NCBI GenBank assembly: GCA_036160955.1
Contig: JAYYDJ010000053.1
Coordinates: 1-51,225, forward strand
Source: GCA-2699365 sp036160955
GTDB taxonomy: Bacteria; Verrucomicrobiota; Verrucomicrobiia; Opitutales; Coraliomargaritaceae
Length of the DNA stretch: 51,225 nt
Direction: 5' to 3'
Part shown: positions 6,894 to 15,456 of the stretch, in pieces
Position numbering within the stretch: position 1 is the stretch's first letter
Layout: the number at the start of each line of letters is the position of its first letter
Notes under the pieces: generated by a model
The model's input: only the letters and a program-made list of their open reading frames with translations
What the model was told of the DNA's origin: nothing
The model's database searches: none
Program-made: the position numbers and the translations under genes

Positions 6894-8390
6894 ATGCTAA
6901 AGAATGTTAAAGAGTTAATTCAGGGTAACGAAGTTCTAGAGTTTAATGGTGACGGATCTAAGTTGGTAACATCTTTGATTACAGATAGCCGTCGCGTAGT
7001 GCCTGGGGCTCTTTTTTTTGCAATAGACGGCCTGCGTTCCAACGGTAATTATTATATTGAAGAAGCTGTGGACCGTGGAGCAGTTGCCATTATATCGCAG
7101 CAAAGTGTTGGTGAGTATTTGCCCATTGATTACATTCAAGTTAAAGATGTCCGAGTTAGCTTAGCAATGGTAGCAAAGAATTTCTATAAGAATCCAGACG
7201 ATGAACTCACCATTACAGGGATAACTGGAACAAATGGGAAAACAACAGTTTCCATGTTACTTCAATGTTTTCTAGGTGGAAAAGAAGCTGTTGGTTTATT
7301 AGGTACAGTTCGTTACGATCTAGGAGGCAGAATTCTGCCATCATTTAAGACGACTCCAGAATCTGTTGATGTATATGCATTACTAGGACAAATGGTGCAA
7401 AATGGATGTAAAGATGCAGTTATGGAAATCAGTTCTCACGGTATTGATCAAAAGCGAGTGCATGATCTAAACATAGACATAGCAGTCTTCCTTAATCTTA
7501 CTCAAGACCATATGGATTATCATCAGTCTATGGAGTCCTATTACAAGGTTAAGAAGAAGCTTTTTACTGACTCGGCATCTAGATCAGGACCAAAGGTTGC
7601 AGTTGTAAATCAAGATTGTCCATACGGTCAGCGTTTGATAAATGAACTAGATGGTTGTATGGAAATAGTAGGTTTTGGTTTAAACAAGGATGCATTTATC
7701 CGTGCAGAAAATACAAAGCTGTTAAAGGATCGTACAATTTTTGATTTGGTTTGGCCAAACGGTAAAACTAAGGTTGAATCACCATTATTAGGACGGTATA
7801 ATATCAGTAATCTTTTAGCAGCATTGGCTGTTCTTTATTCTAAGGGGCTTGATTTCGAGCATGCTTTATCCAAACTCAGTAGGTTTTCTGTAATACCAGG
7901 GCGCATGGAACGCATTGATGAGGGTCAGGATTTTAATGTAATTATTGATTATGCCCATACCGATGATGCACTTAAGCAGGCTTGTGCTATGCTTAGTGAA
8001 ATAACTAAAGGCGCTTTAATAGTAGTTTTTGGATGTGGTGGGGATCGTGATCGATCCAAGCGACGGCCAATGTTGACTACTGTTATGCAAGGATCATCGC
8101 GAGTTTTTGTAACTGCAGATAATCCTCGCTCTGAATCGATAGATCAAATTTTCTCAGACATGGGCTTTCAGGAAGGATCCGAAAAAACATTTCAATCAGT
8201 TGATTTCATACCAGACCGCAAGCGTGCCATATCACTTGCCTTGGATTGTGCAAAATCTGGTGATTGCGTTTTAATTGCTGGTAAAGGGCATGAAACTTAT
8301 CAGGAGTTTGATGGTTCTGTTATTCCTTTTGATGATCGCCAAGTCGCTCGTGAACTACTTCATTTGAAGTCTTTTAAAGTAGATGATTAA
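6894..8390 (+). CDS. murE: UDP-MurNAc-tripeptide synthetase MurE (meso-diaminopimelate type)
   Basis: 498 residues. It adds the third stem-peptide residue to UDP-MurNAc-L-Ala-D-Glu. The ATP loop GITGTNGKTT is at 109-118 and the substrate specificity motif DNPR at 409-412, which in this family selects meso-diaminopimelate over lysine. IIDYAHTDDAL (350-360) and GKGHETYQ near the C-terminus are also typical. So the wall should be an A1gamma, mDAP-containing peptidoglycan. The stop is 2 bp before the murF ATG, indicating tight coupling. Confidence 0.97.
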   Translation: MLKNVKELIQGNEVLEFNGDGSKLVTSLITDSRRVVPGALFFAIDGLRSNGNYYIEEAVDRGAVAIISQQSVGEYLPIDYIQVKDVRVSLAMVAKNFYKNPDDELTITGITGTNGKTTVSMLLQCFLGGKEAVGLLGTVRYDLGGRILPSFKTTPESVDVYALLGQMVQNGCKDAVMEISSHGIDQKRVHDLNIDIAVFLNLTQDHMDYHQSMESYYKVKKKLFTDSASRSGPKVAVVNQDCPYGQRLINELDGCMEIVGFGLNKDAFIRAENTKLLKDRTIFDLVWPNGKTKVESPLLGRYNISNLLAALAVLYSKGLDFEHALSKLSRFSVIPGRMERIDEGQDFNVIIDYAHTDDALKQACAMLSEITKGALIVVFGCGGDRDRSKRRPMLTTVMQGSSRVFVTADNPRSESIDQIFSDMGFQEGSEKTFQSVDFIPDRKRAISLALDCAKSGDCVLIAGKGHETYQEFDGSVIPFDDRQVARELLHLKSFKVDD

Positions 8391-8392
8391 TT

Positions 8393-9760
8393 ATGGGAGG
8401 ATTTGATTCGAATAACCTCGCTTCATGGACAAATGGCGCCTGGAAAAATAATTGGCTACCCAAAGACATCAGAGAATTTTGTTTTGACACTCGTTTACTC
8501 AAAAATGGTGATTGTTTTATAGCTTTAAATTTTACGGCACGTGATGGCCATAATTTTATAGATCAGGCAATTGATATGGGTGCCAGTTGTGTGCTAACTG
8601 AGCGAGTTACAGATCATTCAATACCACAGTTAGTGGTTAAGGATTCTCTTATGGCTATGCAAGCGATAGGCGCTGCAAAACGTGCTCAGTTCGATGGACA
8701 ATTAGCTGCAATTACAGGTAGTTGCGGTAAGACCACTACAAAAGATATCTTACAGATACTATTAGGTTCATTGGAAACCCACGCAACTGATGGAAATTGG
8801 AATAATCGAATAGGAGTGCCCATGACTTTGTTTGGGTTAAATAAATATAATAAGTACGCGGTTATTGAGGCAGGAATTAATCAGCCTGGTGAAATGGTGC
8901 ACTTAGGACAGATGATAAGGGCTGATTTAGTTATAGTTACCCACATTGGTCCTGCGCATCTAGAATTACTGCATTCATTAGAGGCTATCGCTGAAGAGAA
9001 AGCTCATCTTATACGTCTTGCGAAGCCTGATGCGCCATTAGTTGTTACTGCAGAAGTTTATGAGCATTCAGCTTTTCGCTGCTTTTCTAAGCAATCAATT
9101 GTACTAGCCAATGATTCAGTAAATCTCCCTGATGAGTTAGGGCGAGTTATACGATACGCCTATACTTCCAAAGGTATTCGTTTATTCAATATGAATTTTG
9201 AGATTGCGAGTCCTAGTCGTGGAGTTCGCACTAACTGTGCGCTAGCAATTGTTGCAGCTTTAAACTTTGGAATAAAATTAGAAACAATTCAGCAAAGATT
9301 GGCCTTATGGCGACCAGATTCAAATCGAGGATTTGTGTGGCGAGACGCAAAGCAAATTTTCTACATTGATTGTTACAATGCAAATCCTAGCTCGATGATG
9401 GATTCACTTGAAGCTTTTAAACAGACTAATGTAGGTGAGGTCGCTCGTGGATATGTCATCGGTGCGATGAATGAGCTTGGGTTTCAGGCTAATCAATTTC
9501 ATCGCTCTGTTGGAAGAGCATTGAAATTAAATTCTTCAGATCGTGTATGGTTCGTAGGACCTGCCAAATTAACCAGAGAGTATTGTTTGGGAGCTAAAGA
9601 ATCTGGATGTTTGCTAGATCAGATTCGTTGCGAAGACTCAGTGGATAAATTGAAATCGGATATTGCTGAATTTGATGGGGCGCTATTTCTTAAAGGTAGT
9701 CGAGTATATCAACTTGAAACATTGCTCCCTGATAATTTCAGTTCTAATTTTTCCAACTAA
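8393..9760 (+). CDS. murF: UDP-MurNAc-tripeptide:D-alanyl-D-alanine ligase MurF
   Basis: 455 residues. It attaches D-Ala-D-Ala, made by the Ddl encoded further down, to complete the UDP-MurNAc-pentapeptide. The ATP loop ITGSCGKTTTKD is at 107-118, NWNNRIGVPMTL follows, and the C-terminal domain has YIDCYNANPSSMMDSL. The stretch from about 220 to 290 is compact, and the usual GxHN pair is represented by RTNCALAI. The start ATG lies 2 bp after murE; 3 bp separate the stop from mraY. Confidence 0.95.
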   Translation: MGGFDSNNLASWTNGAWKNNWLPKDIREFCFDTRLLKNGDCFIALNFTARDGHNFIDQAIDMGASCVLTERVTDHSIPQLVVKDSLMAMQAIGAAKRAQFDGQLAAITGSCGKTTTKDILQILLGSLETHATDGNWNNRIGVPMTLFGLNKYNKYAVIEAGINQPGEMVHLGQMIRADLVIVTHIGPAHLELLHSLEAIAEEKAHLIRLAKPDAPLVVTAEVYEHSAFRCFSKQSIVLANDSVNLPDELGRVIRYAYTSKGIRLFNMNFEIASPSRGVRTNCALAIVAALNFGIKLETIQQRLALWRPDSNRGFVWRDAKQIFYIDCYNANPSSMMDSLEAFKQTNVGEVARGYVIGAMNELGFQANQFHRSVGRALKLNSSDRVWFVGPAKLTREYCLGAKESGCLLDQIRCEDSVDKLKSDIAEFDGALFLKGSRVYQLETLLPDNFSSNFSN

Positions 9761-9763
9761 TAA

Positions 9764-10864
9764 ATGCTAAGCTATCTTGCTGATTTTGAAGCCTATTTTG
9801 GCCCTCTTCGTCTATTTCGTTATTTAACTCTACGTGCTGCTTTTGCCGGATTAACCGCAATGGGAGTCAGTTTCTTAATCGGGCCCTATTTATTAGCACA
9901 ACTAAAGCGCTTCAGTGCGAAACAATCGCTAAGAGGCAAAGATGAAGTTGGAGACCTTGCTGCACTACACGCTTATAAGGCACAGACTCCCACTATGGGT
10001 GGTTTGATGATATCAATATCAGTCACTATAAGCGTAGTATTATGGGCGCGACCCAATATTTATGTATATACAGCCCTTATGGTTTACTGGGGACTTACAA
10101 TTATCGGTTTTTGTGATGATTACCTGAAAATTTCGAAAGGAAGCAGTATAGGGTTACTTGGTCGCTATAAGTTGATTGGTCAAGCATGCCTAACCTTCTT
10201 TGCTTTACTTATGCTTTTAAGTTTTCCTGATTCGGCACTTAAAGCGCGGGAATTATGGATTCCATTTTATAAAAATCTAGTAATTAGTGAGATGCCTTTA
10301 TGGGTTTTGATACCATTCTTATTTTTGATTCTATCTGGATCGAGTAATGCAATTAATTTAACCGATGGAATCGATGGACTAGCGATCGGATGCACTGTTA
10401 CTGTTACGTTAGCCTATGCTATAATGGCTTACGCTGCTGGTAATGCAATTATAGCAGATTACTTATTTATTAGCTTTATTCCAGGAACTGGTGAATTGAC
10501 TATTATTTGTTCCGCATTGCTGGGCTCCAGTTTGGCATTTCTGTGGTATAATTCCCACCCAGCCGAAGTATTTATGGGTGATACTGGATCCTTAGCATTG
10601 GGAGGATTAATTGGCATAATAGCATTTATGATACATCAACCATTAACCCTCATAATTGTGGGTGGTATTTTTGTCATTGAAGCTACTTCAGTCATTTTAC
10701 AAGTGGGATTTTTTAAATTACGCGGAAAACGTATTTTTAAAATGTCACCAATCCATCACCACTTTGAGTTAAAAGGTTGGCATGAAAACAAAGTGGTCAT
10801 TCGTTTTTGGATTATATCACTTATTTTTGCTATGGCTGGATTAGCTACTTTAAAACTTCGCTGA
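9764..10864 (+). CDS. mraY: Phospho-MurNAc-pentapeptide transferase MraY
   Basis: 366 residues with about ten hydrophobic helices. It transfers phospho-MurNAc-pentapeptide to undecaprenyl phosphate, making lipid I at the inner membrane. Diagnostic motifs are TPTMGGLMI in the first third, FCDDYLKI, NAINLTDGIDGLAIG, EVFMGDTGSLALGG and PIHHHFELKGW, with the acidic Mg2+/catalytic residues present. A 17-residue loop after the second helix (RGKDEVGDLAALHAYKAQ) is ordinary for the family. It is followed at once by murD. Confidence 0.97.
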   Translation: MLSYLADFEAYFGPLRLFRYLTLRAAFAGLTAMGVSFLIGPYLLAQLKRFSAKQSLRGKDEVGDLAALHAYKAQTPTMGGLMISISVTISVVLWARPNIYVYTALMVYWGLTIIGFCDDYLKISKGSSIGLLGRYKLIGQACLTFFALLMLLSFPDSALKARELWIPFYKNLVISEMPLWVLIPFLFLILSGSSNAINLTDGIDGLAIGCTVTVTLAYAIMAYAAGNAIIADYLFISFIPGTGELTIICSALLGSSLAFLWYNSHPAEVFMGDTGSLALGGLIGIIAFMIHQPLTLIIVGGIFVIEATSVILQVGFFKLRGKRIFKMSPIHHHFELKGWHENKVVIRFWIISLIFAMAGLATLKLR

Positions 10865-10866
10865 AT

Positions 10867-12171
10867 TTGAATCTTTGTTTTCCAGGATTAGAATCCCAAT
10901 GCCAAGGTGTGGCTATCTTTGGGGCTGGAATGAGTGGGGTAGCTGCTGCTAAACTTTGCGCAGAACGGGGGTTGAATTACTTTGTTTTTGACGAAGGTGG
11001 AAAGGGTGACAGCACTCTTTTTAGCGATAATGAAGCCAAAAAATTTGATAATTTTGTCTTTAGTCCAGGTTTTTCTTCGGAGCATCCATGGGTAAAAATT
11101 GCCAAAAAATCTAATAATTTATGCTTTGGGGAACTTGGATTTGCTATATCTCAGTGGAGGGGAAAAGTAATTGGTATTACAGGAACTAATGGCAAAACTA
11201 CTGTAGCAAGCTTTCTGAAATCAGCGCTTAATGCAATCGGTGTAAGAGCAGTTACGGCTGGTAATATTGGGCAGCCTCTAAGTGAACTTTGTTTAAGGCA
11301 TGAAAATTGTGAAAAAACATGGGCGATATGTGAAATAAGTTCATTCCAAGCAGAATTAAATTTAGGTATAGAGTTAGAGGCTCTTATTTGGACGAATTTT
11401 GCTGAAGACCATCTTGATAGGCATGTTTCATTAGAATCTTATTTTGAGGCGAAATATAATTTGTTATCGTGTCTTAAAAAAGGTGGACACGCTGTTGTCG
11501 GAGATTCAGTCATTGATATGGATACTAATTTAAAAAACTTAGGAGTTGTTTGTGAGCCAGTTTTAGCATCCGCACTTTCGAAAAAATCACCTTTCTTTCG
11601 ACATCCACAACTTGATAATTTACAGTTGGTTGCACAACTGTGGGAGTATTTGGAATTGCCGAGAAAAGTATTAATTGAAACTGCTAACCAATTCGAACTA
11701 GCTCCACATCGTTTATCGAAAATTTTGGAATGGGAGGGTGTTAGCTTTTGGGACGATTCGAAAGCAACCAATTTTAACGCTGCTTTAGCTGCACTTGATG
11801 CGATGTCAGGTCCAACTTATTGGATTTGTGGCGGAGCTTGTAAGGGAGGAGATGTTTCTGCCTTTGCTTCTATGGCAGCATCTAAGGCGGTAGCTATATT
11901 TACTTATGGAGAGGTAGCTAATGATTTATCCGAGGCGCTGCAGAAGAAGCATAATGATGTGCAATCATATGTTGATTTTGAGCATGCAGTCCTTGCCGCC
12001 ACACAATCTGCTCTATTGAATCCTCCATCGGTAGTCTTACTCAGTCCTGGTTTTTCTAGTATTGATCAATTTAAATCGTACACTGAGCGTGGAGAATTAT
12101 TCATTTCGACAGTTTTAGGTTTGAAGAATGATATTGTTGTCAATAAGTCTAATAAACATTCTAATTTTTAA
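10867..12171 (+). CDS. murD: UDP-MurNAc-L-alanine:D-glutamate ligase MurD
   Basis: 434 residues from TTG 10867. The start is uncertain: there is no in-frame ATG near the N-terminal Rossmann motif GVAIFGAGMSG. TTG 10867 lies 2 bp after the mraY stop; TTG 10807 would overlap mraY by 58 bp; GTG 10909 would begin right at the Rossmann strand. MurD adds D-Glu to UDP-MurNAc-L-Ala. The ATP loop GITGTNGKTTVASF and the later APHRLSKI and FWDDSKATNFNAALAAL motifs are clear. The central domain is shortened, and the usual GxHN is replaced by RHPQLDN. The gene overlaps nothing downstream and ends 8 bp before the LysM gene. Confidence 0.93.
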   Translation: MNLCFPGLESQCQGVAIFGAGMSGVAAAKLCAERGLNYFVFDEGGKGDSTLFSDNEAKKFDNFVFSPGFSSEHPWVKIAKKSNNLCFGELGFAISQWRGKVIGITGTNGKTTVASFLKSALNAIGVRAVTAGNIGQPLSELCLRHENCEKTWAICEISSFQAELNLGIELEALIWTNFAEDHLDRHVSLESYFEAKYNLLSCLKKGGHAVVGDSVIDMDTNLKNLGVVCEPVLASALSKKSPFFRHPQLDNLQLVAQLWEYLELPRKVLIETANQFELAPHRLSKILEWEGVSFWDDSKATNFNAALAALDAMSGPTYWICGGACKGGDVSAFASMAASKAVAIFTYGEVANDLSEALQKKHNDVQSYVDFEHAVLAATQSALLNPPSVVLLSPGFSSIDQFKSYTERGELFISTVLGLKNDIVVNKSNKHSNF

Positions 12172-12179
12172 TTAATATT

Positions 12180-13157
12180 ATGAAAGTTTCTAAAATATTC
12201 GGAGTCGTTCTATCGCTGCACTTAGGTGTTGTAGCTATTCTTGTGGTCCAATCTGGTTGCAGTACTCGGCAACCTCCCACAAAAACGTATCAGCAGCAAG
12301 AAACTCTCGGGTCGCAGGAGCAATCTAATCTTGATTTGATACCAGCTGCAGATGAGATTTTTGATGATTCCACAATCGATGCATCATTCAATGCCGATAT
12401 TGATGTTGAAGCTTCCGATTCAAATGACAGAGTTGAACCAACAAGACCGACTAATAATTTAGATAATGAAAGTATTTCATCAATGGATGATTTAAATACT
12501 ACCATCGATATAGCTGGTCCCTCCTACGAATTGTATACCATCCAGAAAGGAGATAGTTTATGGGCCATATCTCGGAGAAAGAATGTGTCGCTTAATGACA
12601 TATATACTGCAAACGCCCTGAGTGAAAAATCTGTCTTGAGTATTGGTCAAGAGATAAGAATACCAGTCGAGGGCACCACTGCTGTAATTCAAACTCAAGT
12701 AGCAGATACGTACCAACCTTCTGCTTTTAATGCTAATATTACCAATTACACAGTTGGCGCTGGTGATACATTGACGCGCATTGCTAAAAAATTCGACACG
12801 ACTGTTGGAGCGATTAAAGCAGCAAATGATATGACTTCAGATCTAATACGACTAAATTCTACATTGGTTATTCCTGTATCTGCAGATATTAGTGTAGCTG
12901 AAGATATCAATGTAACTTCTGAGCTCCAAGCCGAGCCAGTTACTGAAGCCGTTGTTTATGATGAATCTAACTTACCTTCAAATGATGTAGAAGAAATAAC
13001 AGAATCAACGCCAGAGCCGGTCACGCTTAATGTAGTTTCGGCAGATGCAACTATTGAAGAGGAGGTAACAATTCAAGAATCTGATCCAAATCAGAAAGCT
13101 GACGAACTTTTTGAAAATGCAGTCGAGATTCCAGTTGTTAGCTCACCGACCGAGTAG
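12180..13157 (+). CDS. LysM-domain lipoprotein inserted in the dcw cluster
   Basis: 325 residues. The N-terminal signal ends at VVQSGCSTR, a lipobox-like site with Cys27. An acidic low-complexity linker (about 35-115) leads to two LysM domains, 119-162 (YTIQKGDSLWAISRRKNVS) and 190-232 (YTVGAGDTLTRIAKKFDTT). A strongly acidic Glu/Asp/Ser/Thr tail (about 240-325) follows, with no catalytic domain. LysM binds N-acetylglucosamine-containing glycans, so this is a candidate wall-binding or divisome scaffold anchored in a membrane. The site between murD and ftsW is not standard in E. coli or Bacillus. I know no assigned function. Confidence 0.85.
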   Translation: MKVSKIFGVVLSLHLGVVAILVVQSGCSTRQPPTKTYQQQETLGSQEQSNLDLIPAADEIFDDSTIDASFNADIDVEASDSNDRVEPTRPTNNLDNESISSMDDLNTTIDIAGPSYELYTIQKGDSLWAISRRKNVSLNDIYTANALSEKSVLSIGQEIRIPVEGTTAVIQTQVADTYQPSAFNANITNYTVGAGDTLTRIAKKFDTTVGAIKAANDMTSDLIRLNSTLVIPVSADISVAEDINVTSELQAEPVTEAVVYDESNLPSNDVEEITESTPEPVTLNVVSADATIEEEVTIQESDPNQKADELFENAVEIPVVSSPTE

Positions 13158-13198
13158 TTTTTTGATAAGTTTTTATTAGTCTACTGATAAGATTCGGT

Positions 13199-14341
13199 AT
13201 GAAAGCTAGCACTGCCACGGGTAATTCGTTGTGGCGGATGCCTCCAGCAGGAGTTTTTTTAAGTTTAATTGTTGTATGCTTAACTTTTCTTGGGCTGGTC
13301 ATTTTATTTAGTGCCTCTCAAGCGATGCACGATAATCCTACAATATTACTACGTAAGCAATTAATATGGCTAGTGATTGCTACTTTTTGTGGTGCATTTG
13401 CTATGTTGATAAATTTAGATGCATTACGACCCTATGTATACATATTGGCGGGTGGTTCAATCTTACTTCTATTTGCTGTTTTAATTCCTGGAATTGGTGT
13501 CACTGTTAATGGGGCTCAGCGCTGGATTGACTTTGGGCCAATGCGCTTGCAAGTATCTGAAATAGGTAAACTTGGATTACTCTTTTCACTAGCACATTAC
13601 ATGGCGACTAATCGTAGAATGTTAGATGATTTTATTCGCGGTTTTATAACGCCAATTTCTATACTTTCTGTGATTTGTGTATTAATTTTATTAGAACCAG
13701 ATTTTGGAACTGCCTTTCTCTGTGGTGCGGTCGGAGGTACAATGCTTTTTTTAGCCGGGGTTCGACTTCGATTTCTAATCCCTACAGGAATTTTTGCACT
13801 GACTTTATTTGCGATAGCTGTTTACAATGATCCTGTACGTTTAGCGCGCATTACTTCATTCTTGAATGTTGAGGGCAATCGGACGGACAGTTCGTATCAA
13901 TTATGGCAAGGGATTTTAGCTTTTGTAGCCGGGGGCTTTGATGGAGTAGGCTTGGGCGTTGGTCGTCAGCAGATGTCATTTCTGCCTGAAGCACATACAG
14001 ATTTTATTTTTGCTATTGTAGGAGAGGAGCTAGGATTTGTTTTTACTGCAGGCGTAGTGATATTGTTTATGACGCTGTTTTTTGTAGGTGTAATGCAACT
14101 CAAACGAGCTCCTGATTTATATCAATATTTACTAGTAGTCGGAGCCCTACTTCTAATTACTTACCAAGCTTTGATAAATATAGGAGTGGTAACTGGCTGT
14201 TTACCTACTAAAGGAATGTCGCTTCCTTTTATTTCATACGGTGGATCAAATCTAGTTTTAATGTTTACCTTAACTGGTATAATACTTAACGGTTTCCGCA
14301 GTTGGCGAATGCCTACCTTAGCAAGGCAGCGTGGCGCATGA
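13199..14341 (+). CDS. ftsW: FtsW, septal peptidoglycan glycosyltransferase (SEDS family)
   Basis: 380 residues with about ten membrane helices. SEDS proteins polymerise lipid II; FtsW works with FtsI at the septum. Typical motifs are FSASQAMHDN near the N-terminus, NGAQRWIDFGPMRLQVSEIGK, LLEPDFGTAFLC, LPEAHTDFIFAIVGEELGF and PFISYGGSNLVLMF. The last two include residues needed for polymerase activity in the family. The stop codon is shared with the murG start in an ATGA overlap, so the two are translationally coupled. Confidence 0.96.
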   Translation: MKASTATGNSLWRMPPAGVFLSLIVVCLTFLGLVILFSASQAMHDNPTILLRKQLIWLVIATFCGAFAMLINLDALRPYVYILAGGSILLLFAVLIPGIGVTVNGAQRWIDFGPMRLQVSEIGKLGLLFSLAHYMATNRRMLDDFIRGFITPISILSVICVLILLEPDFGTAFLCGAVGGTMLFLAGVRLRFLIPTGIFALTLFAIAVYNDPVRLARITSFLNVEGNRTDSSYQLWQGILAFVAGGFDGVGLGVGRQQMSFLPEAHTDFIFAIVGEELGFVFTAGVVILFMTLFFVGVMQLKRAPDLYQYLLVVGALLLITYQALINIGVVTGCLPTKGMSLPFISYGGSNLVLMFTLTGIILNGFRSWRMPTLARQRGA

Positions 14342-15456
14342 GTAAGGTATTGATAGCTTGTGGTGGAACAGGGGGCCATTTAGCTCCAGGGATTGCTCTA
14401 GCAGAAACATTACAAGAGAGAGGGCATCAATGCCTGCTATTGATCAGTCAAAAAGATGTGGATACTGTACTCATTGAGAAATATCGACACCTGAGCTTTT
14501 ACAGGATGCCAGGGCAAGCTTTCAGCGGAGGATTCAGTGACGTATTTAGATCTTTGATGAGTTTGTTTTCCAGCTTCTTTGTGGCTCATAAACTAATAAG
14601 AGAGCAAGAACCAGATGCAGTTATTCTATTTGGAGGTTTTCTCTCAGCTGGTCTTGGGTTGGCTGCGCGCTTAATGGGCGTTCTAGTTGTTTTACATGAG
14701 GCAAATTGCAAGCCTGGAAAGGCAATTCGTATGCTCAAATATGTTGCGGATCGTATTTATCTGCCTGATGGAGTCAAACTTTCTGGAGCGCCTATCAATG
14801 TTATTCGCCACTTTGGATATCCTATACGCAAGGAAGTGAAGCATATCCTCAAAGCAGATGCATGGCTGCGACTAGATATTAAGGTGCCTAATAAATTACT
14901 AGTCGTGATAGGAGGTAGTCAAGGGGCGGAAGCACTCAATGAATGGGTCATGAGTAGTTTTGAGCGATTAGCTAAAGCTGGAATTACCGTCTACTGTGTA
15001 ACCGGCTTAGGTAAGTTGACCGCTGGTACAATCGCTTGCGAAAATATAAATGGAGACCAGATTACTGCTACTATGGTGCCTTTCTCAAGCCGTATGGGAG
15101 ATGTTATTTCAGCTGCAGATTTAGTCGTCTCCAGAGCAGGAGCTGGTTCGATTGCTGAAATTATTTGCTGCAGAGCACCTTCTATATTGATTCCATATCC
15201 CTATGCCGCTGATAATCATCAACAAGCTAATGCTTTGATTCATGAACAGCATGGAGCCGGCATCGTTTTGGACCAAAAAAATATTGGGCAACTAACCGAT
15301 GAAGTGGAACAGTTAATGTTCAATGATTGGTTATTAAATAATTTTAAATCAAATTTAGATCGTTTAGATCGATTTAATTCTAGTGAGCGAATAGCTGCAG
15401 ATATTGAGTTAATCTGTGAAGATGCAGTGCGAAAAAAGGAGTCTGTCCACGTATGA
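14338..15456 (+). CDS. murG: UDP-GlcNAc:lipid I N-acetylglucosaminyltransferase MurG
   Basis: 372 residues from the ATG that overlaps the ftsW stop (ATGA). An in-frame TTG at 14302 would add 12 residues inside ftsW and is less likely. MurG is a GT-B glycosyltransferase that converts lipid I to lipid II. The first glycine-rich loop CGGTGGHLAPG is at 8-18; HEANCKPGKAIR, VIGGSQGAEALNEW and the donor-site segment VVSRAGAGSIAEII follow, then PYPYAADNHQQANA. The stop again overlaps the next start (ATGA at 15453-15456). Confidence 0.97.
   Translation: MSKVLIACGGTGGHLAPGIALAETLQERGHQCLLLISQKDVDTVLIEKYRHLSFYRMPGQAFSGGFSDVFRSLMSLFSSFFVAHKLIREQEPDAVILFGGFLSAGLGLAARLMGVLVVLHEANCKPGKAIRMLKYVADRIYLPDGVKLSGAPINVIRHFGYPIRKEVKHILKADAWLRLDIKVPNKLLVVIGGSQGAEALNEWVMSSFERLAKAGITVYCVTGLGKLTAGTIACENINGDQITATMVPFSSRMGDVISAADLVVSRAGAGSIAEIICCRAPSILIPYPYAADNHQQANALIHEQHGAGIVLDQKNIGQLTDEVEQLMFNDWLLNNFKSNLDRLDRFNSSERIAADIELICEDAVRKKESVHV

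Noticed and set aside
10807..10866. TTG 10807 as the murD start
   Set aside because: It would overlap mraY by 58 bp and adds non-conserved residues. TTG 10867 directly after the mraY stop is more economical, though not proven.
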